NCBI GenBank assembly: GCA_020050895.1
Contig: JAGVJW010000107.1
Location: 1 to 5,630, forward strand
Direction of reading: 5' to 3'
Length of the DNA stretch: 5,630 bases
Source: a bacterium
GTDB taxonomy: Bacteria > Bacteroidota > Ignavibacteria > Kapaibacteriales > Kapaibacteriaceae
The first letter of the stretch is position 1. The number at the start of each line of letters is the position of its first letter. Under the pieces are notes generated by a model, which saw only the letters and a list, made by a program, of their open reading frames with translations, was not told the DNA's origin and did not search any database. This document shows, in pieces, positions 1-5,549 of this stretch. The position numbers and the translations under genes were made by a program.

Positions 1-270
1 ATGAACGTCTATCCAATCGCTGAGAAATGTACAGCTTTTGGTTTCGACACAATTGTCGCAGACGGTCATGATTACGCCGATATCATGCGTGCATTCGACA
101 GATTCAGGGAAAACCGCACCAACAAAATTGGTAAGCCCACGGCAATTGTTTTTCGAACATACATGGGGCATGGCGTTTCGTACATGAACGATAAATTTGA
201 ATGGCATGGCAAACCGCCAACAAAAGATCAGGCAATTGCAGCACTTGAAGAACTCGCAGGTAACGAATAA
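1..270 (+). CDS. Transketolase, N-terminal subunit (3' end only)
   Basis: These 89 residues are the C-terminal end of the thiamine-diphosphate-binding (pyrophosphate domain) half of a split transketolase, which moves two-carbon units between sugar phosphates in the non-oxidative pentose phosphate pathway in the cytoplasm. Visible family signatures are the GHDY segment near residue 23, the KPTAIVFRTYMGHGVSYM strand (about 45-62) and the EWHGKPP motif (about 67-73), which carries the conserved histidine region. The family is usually about 270-280 residues, so some two thirds lie upstream of the window; the ATG at base 1 is most likely an internal methionine, not a start. The TAA stop overlaps the ATG of the next gene by one base (TAATG), which fits translational coupling of the two subunits. 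The family is clear; the true start cannot be seen. Confidence 0.9.
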   Translation: MNVYPIAEKCTAFGFDTIVADGHDYADIMRAFDRFRENRTNKIGKPTAIVFRTYMGHGVSYMNDKFEWHGKPPTKDQAIAALEELAGNE

Positions 271-1253
271 TGGAACTTTTAGGATCGAAACCCACGCGTC
301 ACGGATTCGGCGAAGGACTTGTTACTCTTGGTGAACGATACGAGAATGTTGTTGTGTTAGGGGGCGACATCACCGGTTCGGTGATGACTCAGCTATTCAA
401 AGACAAATTTCCAGACAGGTTCTTTTCTATAGGCGTTGCAGAGCAGAATGCAACAACGATAGCAGCCGGCCTCGCCTTATCCGGAAAGATTCCATTTTTT
501 GCATCGTATGGCGCTTTCTGTGCATTGCGAAATGCCGATCAATTGCGAATCTCTGTGTGTTACAATGAGGTGAACGTAAAAATTGGCGGCGGTCATTCAG
601 GCATCAGCGTTGGCCCCGATGGAGCCACCCATCAGGTTCTCGAAGAAATCGCATACCTGCGCACGCTGCCACACATGACGATGCTGGTACCAGCTGACTT
701 TGAAGAAGCGCGAAAGGCTACAATTGCAATGGGGGAAATGGTTGGTCCGGCCTATATCCGGTTTGGCAGATCGCCCGTACCACTCTTCACTACATCTGAA
801 ACTCCGTTCGCCATTGGCAAAGCTCATGTTATTAAAGATGGCAACGATGTTGCTCTTATCGCTTGCGGAGCGCTTGTATGGGAAAGCCTGCTCGCAGCAG
901 ACGACTTGGCAAAATCCGGCATCAATGCCCGCGTTATTAACGCCCCCTCCATTAAGCCATTCGATTTTAATACGGTAACGCAGGCTGCCCGCGAATGTGG
1001 CTGTATTGTAACAGCCGAAGAACATCAAGTACACGCGGGGTTGGGCGGAGCTGTTGCCGAGTGCACAGCTAAGAATGCACCCGTACCTATTGAATTCGTT
1101 GGTGTAAAGGATTCGTTTGGCGGATCGGGAGAGCCTGAAGAGCTGATGGAAAAATTTGGGCTTACGTGGAAGGAGATTGCAGCATCAGCTCGCGTTGTGA
1201 TGAAACGCCGCGACAAAGGCAGCACCGGTGTTCGTTCCATAACTGAACCGTGA
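270..1253 (+). CDS. Transketolase, C-terminal subunit
   Basis: This 327-residue protein is the partner half of the split transketolase and carries the pyrimidine-binding domain followed by the C-terminal transketolase domain. The GVAEQN motif (55-60) contains the glutamate (E58) that in this family activates the aminopyrimidine of thiamine diphosphate. It is followed by the PFFASYGAF segment (75-83) and the GGHSGISVGPDGATHQ loop (107-122), all typical of transketolase C-terminal subunits. VVMKRRDKG near the end is a basic tail. Length is close to the usual 300-330 residues, so the gene looks complete and intact. The start ATG overlaps the upstream stop by one base, and the gene ends in a 4-base overlap with the nucleotidyltransferase, so the three genes are probably co-transcribed. 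A 1-deoxyxylulose-5-phosphate synthase is less likely, because that enzyme is normally one long chain. Confidence 0.93.
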   Translation: MELLGSKPTRHGFGEGLVTLGERYENVVVLGGDITGSVMTQLFKDKFPDRFFSIGVAEQNATTIAAGLALSGKIPFFASYGAFCALRNADQLRISVCYNEVNVKIGGGHSGISVGPDGATHQVLEEIAYLRTLPHMTMLVPADFEEARKATIAMGEMVGPAYIRFGRSPVPLFTTSETPFAIGKAHVIKDGNDVALIACGALVWESLLAADDLAKSGINARVINAPSIKPFDFNTVTQAARECGCIVTAEEHQVHAGLGGAVAECTAKNAPVPIEFVGVKDSFGGSGEPEELMEKFGLTWKEIAASARVVMKRRDKGSTGVRSITEP

Positions 1254-2683
1254 AGATCGAAGTTGATGATCCAATTCTCCTGCGAATTGCAGCCTTTGCC
1301 CGGAAAAAGGACGTGCAAATTTTTGCTGTAGGGGGCTATGTGCGCGACGCAATTATGGGTCGCACGCGAACCGACATAGATATCACGGTCGTTGGCGACG
1401 CAACCAGCTTCGCATCTGATATTGCTTCACTGTTCAATTCCAAAGCTGTCATCTACGAAAGATTCAGAACTGCCCTTGTACCAATTGGCAGCCACCATAT
1501 CGAGTTTGTTGGAACTCGTAAAGAAGTTTACGATCCTGTCTCGCGAAAACCAACTGTGGAAGAGGGGACTCTTGACGATGACCTTCGGAGGCGCGACTTT
1601 ACCGTGAATGCCATGGCTGCGTCTCTTAGCCCGGAAACATTAGGCAGCGTGATTGATTTGTTTGATGGCTGTGCAGACATCGAGCGGCACCTTCTTCGAA
1701 CACCGCTCGATCCGTTTGTTACGATGACTGATGACCCGCTGCGCATGCTGAGGGCAGCTCGTTTCGCATCGCAACTGGATTTTACTCTCCACCCTTCCGT
1801 GGTGAATGCTATGAAGCAGCTTGCATCGCGCATCACCATCATCTCTCAGGAACGCATTACAGAAGAGTTCTTAAAAATTCTTGCATCTCCCAAACCGAGT
1901 GTTGGACTTGGAATTCTCTATGATGTAGGTATACTCCAACTAGTTTTTCCAGAAGTTCATCACCTTGCAGGTGTTGAACTTGTGCAGGAAGGAAGCCGAG
2001 AGTACGGACACAAAGATGTGTTCCGCCATACTCTGCGCGTTGTAGACAATGTTGCCCAGATGTCCGATAACCTATGGCTGCGCTTTGCAACATTGATGCA
2101 TGATGTTGCGAAACCAAAAACCAAACGGTTTGTCGAAGGTCATGGATGGACTTTTCACGGTCATGAAGACGTGGGAGCACGTTGGCAGGAAAAAATTTTT
2201 CAACGCATGAAGTTGCCTCTGGACAAGCTTGACTACGTGAGAACATTGGTGCGCCTGCATCAACGTCCGATGCAACTCGTCGACGAAGGCATAACGGACT
2301 CTGCTATTCGCAGACTGGCTGTGTCGGCAGGCGACTCGATAGACGATCTTTTCACTTTGTGCAGAGCCGATATCACGACGCGCAATCCACAGCGTGCTCA
2401 AGCCTATCTGCGCAACTATGAAATTGTACAGCAAAAAGTGAAGGACGTTCTCGATCGCGATCACTTACGAGCCTTTCAAAGCCCTGTAAGAGGCGAGGAA
2501 ATCATGAAGCTTGCTGGGCTCGCCCCATCGCGAACTGTCGGATACATGAAATGGATGATTGAAGAAGCGATCCTCGAAGGCATGATTCCCAATGAGCACG
2601 ACTCCGCACGCCATTACCTTATGGAACACCTTGAGGAGTGGAAACAAAACGGAGAAACAGCACATTTCTCTCGCAGAGGGTAA
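1250..2683 (+). CDS. cca: tRNA nucleotidyltransferase (CCA-adding type) with HD domain
   Basis: This 477-residue class II nucleotidyltransferase would add or repair the 3' CCA end of tRNAs, or part of it, without a nucleic acid template. The head domain has GGYVRD (28-33) followed by the metal-binding DID pair (D42, D44), the RRRDFTVNAMA motif (113-123) and the base-selecting region DDPLRMLRAARF (161-172). The neck follows with ERITEEFLKIL (201-211). An HD domain occupies about 250-340, with H260, the MHD pair H284-D285, HGHED (303-307) and H337. A C-terminal segment (about 412-456) matches the tail seen in HD-containing bacterial members. The start is GTG at 1250, overlapping the previous stop as GTGA, and it places the GGYVRD motif at the usual distance. 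No clear Shine-Dalgarno is seen, so initiation is probably coupled. Sequence alone does not separate full CCA-adding enzymes from CC- or A-adding ones or from poly(A) polymerase; CCA-adding is the most likely reading. Confidence 0.88.
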   Translation: MKIEVDDPILLRIAAFARKKDVQIFAVGGYVRDAIMGRTRTDIDITVVGDATSFASDIASLFNSKAVIYERFRTALVPIGSHHIEFVGTRKEVYDPVSRKPTVEEGTLDDDLRRRDFTVNAMAASLSPETLGSVIDLFDGCADIERHLLRTPLDPFVTMTDDPLRMLRAARFASQLDFTLHPSVVNAMKQLASRITIISQERITEEFLKILASPKPSVGLGILYDVGILQLVFPEVHHLAGVELVQEGSREYGHKDVFRHTLRVVDNVAQMSDNLWLRFATLMHDVAKPKTKRFVEGHGWTFHGHEDVGARWQEKIFQRMKLPLDKLDYVRTLVRLHQRPMQLVDEGITDSAIRRLAVSAGDSIDDLFTLCRADITTRNPQRAQAYLRNYEIVQQKVKDVLDRDHLRAFQSPVRGEEIMKLAGLAPSRTVGYMKWMIEEAILEGMIPNEHDSARHYLMEHLEEWKQNGETAHFSRRG

Positions 2684-2818
2684 CAGGATGAAACCATCAC
2701 GAGATAACCATACATTACACATTTGAAATAATGTTACGATTGGACACAATGCCACGCTTTATGAACTATTTAAACAAGTGTCGGTTGTGATTCAACATTC
2801 GTAAAAAAGATAAATAAA
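2684..2818. other. Spacer without a recognised signal
   Basis: This AT-rich stretch separates the nucleotidyltransferase from the small membrane protein. I looked for a terminator hairpin with a T-run and for a TTG/TAnnTTTG promoter pair and found neither in convincing form; the nearest match is TATTTAAA at 2767-2774, with poor spacing to a TTG at 2740-2742. The last 20 bases are very A-rich (AAAAAAGATAAATAAA before the ATG), a composition common before start codons in Bacteroidota, where Shine-Dalgarno sites are often missing. Confidence 0.4.
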
Positions 2819-3019
2819 ATGAGAAACATCAATTCACTTAATGGAGCGTTGAAAACGATTCTTGTTTCGTGCTCTCTGGCTGTGGTTATAACCGCCGTCA
2901 CAGCAATCTATACAGGCGAAACGTTATTTCTTCTTGCTTCCGCCTTGTTCGCAATATCCGGCACGGTAAGCATCTATGTTGTTAGAACATTATCGCGAAA
3001 AATCGGGCAAGGCAGATGA
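2819..3019 (+). CDS. Small two-helix membrane protein, unknown function
   Basis: I do not recognise this 66-residue protein. It begins with a short polar segment and has two hydrophobic stretches, about residues 12-31 and 35-55, separated by a brief polar turn (YTGET), then a basic tail (RTLSRKIGQGR). By the positive-inside rule both ends, which carry R2 and K12 at the front and R56, R60, K61 and R66 at the back, would face the cytoplasm, giving a helical hairpin in the inner membrane. The ATG follows an A-rich leader without Shine-Dalgarno. The stop overlaps the MEMO-family start as ATGA, so the two are very likely translated together, which is the main evidence that this is a real gene. The function is unknown; membrane anchoring of, or a partner for, the downstream protein is only a guess from the arrangement. 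Confidence 0.65.
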   Translation: MRNINSLNGALKTILVSCSLAVVITAVTAIYTGETLFLLASALFAISGTVSIYVVRTLSRKIGQGR

Positions 3020-4212
3020 GCTCAGTGATCCCGGCATTCAGACACGATGTTTCCGTGAACGTTCATTCGGAGAACGGCGAGACCTTCCTCGTCTTGCATG
3101 ATCCGTTTGGGTTTGCCGACGGCCCAATAATGATTCACTCCGACATGATAGACATTCTCGATGTATGCGATGGCGAAACCACGTTTGAAGAGCTTGCATC
3201 TTCGTCGGAGTTAGGGGCCGATAGTAAGGAAATGTTGCGTCTGCGTGCATTCGTTGGCCAGCTTGATGAGATGGGATTTCTCGAAGGCGAGCGAAGTGCT
3301 GCCAGGCGCAAGCGTGTGCTCGATGAATGGTCGCAATTAACAGTACGTCCGGCAGTATGTGCGGGAAGTACCTACCCGTCAGAACCAGAGAAATTACGCG
3401 AGCTCTTAGCAAGGATGACGGGGGAACGTAGCCAACCTGCGGCATCGAAGGTGGTGGCAGCACTTATTCCACATATTGATTATCGCGTTGCTGAGAATGC
3501 CTACAGACCTGGCTTTAATGCCATCAGAGATTCCGATGCAGACTTGTTTGTGATTGTTGGGACATCGCACTATTGGTCGGAAAACAGAATAGTTCTTACA
3601 CAGAAAGATTATGCAACACCCCTCGGGACGATATCGACCGACAAACAGTTAGTAAAACAACTTGCGCAGGTATTAGATCAGGAAACAGATCTTGCACACA
3701 AACCAGAACATTCAATTGAACTGCATGCTGTCTTCCTTAAGTATTTGTTTGAAGACCGACCATTTACAATTCTGCCAATTCTAGTTTCGGGCTATACCGA
3801 TGTTGAGGACCAGGATTTTCACAACGAAATGCGTGAGTTGGGTGCACTCCTCGCAAGGACCATCAGCCTCTCCGAGCGCAACGTGATGTGGCTGATCAGC
3901 GGAGATTTGTCGCACGTTGGAAAAAAGTTCGGAGACGACGTACCGGCAATAGTGCTTGAATCAGAAGTGCTCGACTTCGACCGAATGTTACTCGATTCAC
4001 TCGAGAAGCCAGTCCCAGAAACCTTCCACCGGCTGATTTCCTTGACTGACAACCGATACCGGGTATGTGGCCATGCCCCCGTGTTACTCACTCTGGAAGC
4101 GCTGAGTCGGCTGCATCCGCCGCTCAAGGGCACCGTTGCTGCACGAGATATATGGCACGAGGAAGAGACGCAGTCGATGGTTTCCTTCGGTACGGTTCTG
4201 TTTTCTGAATAG
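3016..4212 (+). CDS. MEMO1-family protein with extra N-terminal domain (AmmeMemoRadiSam protein B-like)
   Basis: Residues about 113-398 form a MEMO1-like domain related to class III extradiol dioxygenases. Family marks are AGSTYPSEPEKLREL (116-130), LIPHIDY (150-156), VGTSHYW (181-187), the TPLGTISTD strand (201-209), AHKPEHSIELHAVFLKYL (227-244), SGDLSHVG (295-302) and VCGHAPV (350-356). By comparison with human MEMO1, whose metal site uses two histidines and a cysteine, H153, H185 and C351 appear to be the equivalents, so the site looks intact. Bacterial members often occur with AMMECR1 and radical SAM genes, but neither is within this window, and the exact reaction is not settled for the family. 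Residues 1 to about 105 are an addition with an LxxCDGxxTxxEL-like pattern (DILDVCDGETTFEELA, 46-61) and a final LDEMGFLEG (83-91), resembling PqqD-like/winged-helix peptide-binding domains; this assignment is tentative. The gene overlaps the upstream membrane protein by 4 bases. Confidence 0.85.
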   Translation: MSSVIPAFRHDVSVNVHSENGETFLVLHDPFGFADGPIMIHSDMIDILDVCDGETTFEELASSSELGADSKEMLRLRAFVGQLDEMGFLEGERSAARRKRVLDEWSQLTVRPAVCAGSTYPSEPEKLRELLARMTGERSQPAASKVVAALIPHIDYRVAENAYRPGFNAIRDSDADLFVIVGTSHYWSENRIVLTQKDYATPLGTISTDKQLVKQLAQVLDQETDLAHKPEHSIELHAVFLKYLFEDRPFTILPILVSGYTDVEDQDFHNEMRELGALLARTISLSERNVMWLISGDLSHVGKKFGDDVPAIVLESEVLDFDRMLLDSLEKPVPETFHRLISLTDNRYRVCGHAPVLLTLEALSRLHPPLKGTVAARDIWHEEETQSMVSFGTVLFSE

Positions 4213-4237
4213 GTCATATTTCTCACATAAGCCCTTC

Positions 4238-4353
4238 TTCCCCGGCAGCATATCTCTCCCGGCATGTTGCCGGGAGGCATATCTCTCCCGGCAAGTTCCC
4301 CGGCAGTATATCTCTCCCGGCAAGTTCCCCGGCAGCATATCTCTCCCGGCAAG
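4238..4353. repeat. Four 29-bp tandem repeat units
   Basis: Four head-to-tail units of exactly 29 bp lie at 4238-4266, 4267-4295, 4296-4324 and 4325-4353, directly after the MEMO gene. Each has the pattern TTCCCCGGCAGCATATCT followed by CTCCCGGCAAG. Units 3 and 4 differ at one base (T or C at unit position 12), and unit 1 ends in ATG in place of AAG. Unit 2 differs in its first ten bases, TTGCCGGGAG in place of TTCCCCGGCA, the inverse complement of the unit's own right end. There are no spacers, so this is not a CRISPR array. The unit length is not a multiple of three, so it does not encode a repeating peptide in one frame. It may be a mobile or expanding intergenic element, or affect transcription end after the MEMO gene. 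Confidence 0.93.
4256..4294 (+). other. Two competing perfect hairpins in the repeat array
   Basis: The arm TGCCGGGAG (4268-4276) can pair with CTCCCGGCA upstream (4256-4264, 9 bp, 3-base loop TGT). The arm TTGCCGGGAG (4267-4276) can instead pair with CTCCCGGCAA downstream (4285-4294, 10 bp, 8-base loop). Both stems are perfect and GC-rich, and they exclude one another. No T-run follows, so neither is a standard Rho-independent terminator; they could still stabilise the 3' end of the MEMO transcript or pause polymerase. Confidence 0.7.
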
Positions 4354-4389
4354 ATCTTCAATTGAATCATTACCGGTTGCTTCTTGTGG

Positions 4390-4420
4390 TTGGGGATTAC
4401 ACAATGCAGTTGTATTTTTG
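4390..4420 (+). promoter_or_regulatory. Bacteroidetes-type promoter candidate for rplM operon
   Basis: TTG at 4390-4392 is followed after 20 bases by TATTTTTG at 4413-4420, an exact match to the TAnnTTTG -7 box with the -33 TTG spacing described for the Bacteroidetes primary sigma factor. Transcription would begin near 4425 and leave a leader of about 45 bases before the rplM ATG. The position, between a repeat array and a ribosomal protein operon, is where a promoter is expected. The match depends on the organism using this sigma type, which is inferred. Confidence 0.5.
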
Positions 4421-4449
4421 TTAGCTCTACCAATTCTTACCGCTTTTTT

Positions 4450-4460
4450 CCCCTGTGGGG
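4450..4460 (+). promoter_or_regulatory. Short GC hairpin before rplM start
   Basis: CCCC (4450-4453), TGT, GGGG (4457-4460) makes a 4-bp hairpin preceded by six T and ending 8 bases before the rplM ATG. The GGGG arm is the only purine-rich stretch at Shine-Dalgarno distance, so folding could limit initiation. This would suit L13 autoregulation, but the stem is short and the role is speculative. Confidence 0.25.
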
Positions 4461-4468
4461 TTGTATAC

Positions 4469-4942
4469 ATGACACAAAATCAAAAGATTACGCATTCAGT
4501 GCGTGATCAGGATGTTCAGAGGCAATGGTGGGTTGTTGATGCAGACGGTCAAACCGTTGGGCGTCTGGCAACACAGATTGCAGTATTACTGCGAGGAAAA
4601 CACAAGCCTCTGTTCACTCCTCATGTTGATTGTGGCGATTTCGTCATCGTCATCAATGCAGACAAGGTAGTGATGCAAGGCAAACGTGCTGAGCAGAAAG
4701 AGTATTTCCATAACACTGGCTATCCAGGCGGCGGACGTTTACGATCGTTCAAGGACCTGATGAAAACGAAGCCAGAAGAAGTGGTAGAGCTTGCCGTAAA
4801 AGGTATGCTGCCCAAGAACACTCTTGGACGGATTATTGGTAAAAAACTCAAAGTTTTCCGCGGAACAGAACATCCGCACGAGGCGCAACAACCCAAGGAA
4901 TGGGCATTGAAGTATAGCACGAAGTCGAAGGAGAATTCATGA
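4469..4942 (+). CDS. rplM: Large subunit ribosomal protein uL13
   Basis: This 157-residue protein is ribosomal protein L13, an early-assembly component of the 50S subunit that binds 23S rRNA. Signatures are WWVVDADGQTVGRLATQIA (20-38), LRGKHKPLFTPHVDCGDFVI (41-60), VINADKV (61-67), YFHNTGYPGGGR (79-90) and the KGMLPKNTLGR motif (111-121). It is a little longer than the 142-residue E. coli protein, with a short N-terminal extension and a longer tail, as often found in Bacteroidota and relatives. The reading frame stays open upstream to 4136, through the repeat array into the MEMO gene, but the ATG at 4469 gives the normal family length and lies downstream of the candidate promoter, so it is preferred. 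The stop overlaps rpsI as ATGA, forming the widespread rplM-rpsI operon. Confidence 0.97.
   Translation: MTQNQKITHSVRDQDVQRQWWVVDADGQTVGRLATQIAVLLRGKHKPLFTPHVDCGDFVIVINADKVVMQGKRAEQKEYFHNTGYPGGGRLRSFKDLMKTKPEEVVELAVKGMLPKNTLGRIIGKKLKVFRGTEHPHEAQQPKEWALKYSTKSKENS
4927..4933 (+). promoter_or_regulatory. Shine-Dalgarno site of rpsI
   Basis: GAAGGAG lies inside the rplM tail with a 5-base spacer to the rpsI ATG at 4939. It is the strongest ribosome binding site in the window and supports this start rather than the in-frame ATG at 4945. Confidence 0.8.
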
Positions 4943-5325
4943 AGATGTATGGCGGAACCGGCCGGCGCAAGACAAGCATTGCCCAGGTGCGGCTGATGAG
5001 TGGAACCGGCAATGTGCTCGTAAACCGACTGCGCATCGAAGAATATTTTCCCATTGAAACCTACCGTCAGGATGCCTTACTTCCCCTTGCTATTACCAGC
5101 ACTGCCGGACAGTTCGATATCCTGGTGAATGTGAAAGGGGGCGGAAAAGCTGGTCAAGCTGGTGCTGTTAAACTTGGTGTGGCTAGAGCTCTCCTTGAGT
5201 ATAACAGCGAGTTGCGGGCCGCGTTGCGTCCTGCCGGCGTACTAACCCGCGATCCCCGAATGGTAGAACGAAAGAAGTACGGACAGAAGAAGGCTCGGAA
5301 GAGATTCCAGTTTTCGAAGAGATGA
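4939..5325 (+). CDS. rpsI: Small subunit ribosomal protein uS9
   Basis: This 128-residue protein is ribosomal protein S9 of the 30S subunit. It has the N-terminal GGTGRRKTSIAQVRL (5-19) and GTGNVLVN (22-29), the VNVKGGGKAGQAGAVKLGVARAL core (63-85) and the basic C-terminal tail from TRDPRMVERKKYGQKKARK (103-121) to FSKR. In the family the terminal Lys-Arg reaches the peptidyl tRNA in the P site, and it is present here, so the gene is complete. Length matches the family (about 128-130). It starts inside the end of rplM (ATGA overlap) behind a strong Shine-Dalgarno and is followed by a 224-base gap before rpsB. Confidence 0.98.
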   Translation: MKMYGGTGRRKTSIAQVRLMSGTGNVLVNRLRIEEYFPIETYRQDALLPLAITSTAGQFDILVNVKGGGKAGQAGAVKLGVARALLEYNSELRAALRPAGVLTRDPRMVERKKYGQKKARKRFQFSKR

Positions 5326-5331
5326 GTATTC

Positions 5332-5443
5332 GTGCCAGGTGCCAAGTGCCAAGTTTCATGCATTTTTTCTGTCTTCCATGGCACCCGGCACTTGTTGGCA
5401 CTACTTGGCACCCGGCACTTGGCACTACTTAGCACTTGGCACG
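5332..5443. repeat. GTGCCAA/TTGGCAC heptamer repeats in inverted and direct copies
   Basis: The left arm (5332-5353) is three adjacent heptamers GTGCCAG, GTGCCAA and GTGCCAA plus G. The right side (5379-5443) has the complementary TTGGCAC/CCGGCAC heptamers, including the 16-base direct repeat TGGCACCCGGCACTTG at 5379-5394 and 5406-5421, 27 bases apart. Bases 5404-5425 complement the left arm at 19 of 22 positions, so a long imperfect hairpin can form around a spacer with a T-run (5363-5368). The stretch lies just after the rpsI stop. It could be a REP/MITE-like intergenic element or work in transcript 3'-end formation; neither is proven. Confidence 0.85.
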
Positions 5444-5456
5444 ATTTAAAAACACA

Positions 5457-5516
5457 TGGCAGGGGAGGTTCGATCCTGGAGACGCGAAAGCGTGAGATCG
5501 GCCGATGAACCAGCCA
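5457..5516 (+). ncRNA. Candidate structured leader RNA of rpsB
   Basis: Read as RNA, this stretch nests four complementary segments around one axis: TGGC 5457-5460 with GCCA 5513-5516; GGTTC 5467-5471 with GAACC 5507-5511; GATC 5472-5475 with GATC 5496-5499; and ACGC 5482-5485 with GCGT 5490-5493, closed by a GAAA (GNRA) tetraloop. The unpaired AGGGGA (5461-5466) and GGCCGAT (5500-5506) form internal loops. The structure ends 33 bases before the rpsB start, where a protein-binding leader for S2 autoregulation would be expected. I do not recognise it as a known RNA family, so the identity is inferred only from fold and position. Confidence 0.45.
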
Positions 5517-5538
5517 GAGGAAATATCCACTACAATTT

Positions 5539-5542
5539 GAGG
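5539..5542 (+). promoter_or_regulatory. Shine-Dalgarno site of rpsB
   Basis: GAGG with a 7-base spacer to the ATG at 5550. It supports that ATG as the rpsB start and shows that ribosomal protein genes here use Shine-Dalgarno sites, unlike the small membrane protein gene. Confidence 0.65.
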
Positions 5543-5549
5543 TACGTTC

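Noticed and set aside
597..1034. Minus-strand open frame of 145 codons inside the transketolase subunit gene
   Set aside because: Shadow of a well-conserved coding sequence, with no recognisable family features.
4238..4353. CRISPR array
   Set aside because: The 29-bp unit length is suggestive, but units are directly adjacent with no spacers.
4136..4468. In-frame N-terminal extension of rplM by 111 codons
   Set aside because: It starts inside the MEMO gene and passes through the 29-bp repeats; L13 length and conserved N-terminus, plus the candidate promoter at 4390-4420, favour the ATG at 4469.
3819..4470. Minus-strand open frames of 128-204 codons over the repeat array
   Set aside because: They result from the low-complexity tandem units and the antisense of the MEMO gene; the peptides (GRDMLPG-type repeats) resemble no family and change frame between units.
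5353..5369. Rho-independent terminator after rpsI using the T-run at 5363-5368
   Set aside because: The T-run lies in the loop of the inverted repeat instead of directly after a stem, so the classical arrangement is absent.
5467..5476. tRNA T-arm-like GGTTCGATCC
   Set aside because: No matching T stem, acceptor stem, anticodon arm or D arm surrounds it; the bases are better explained by the nested leader fold.
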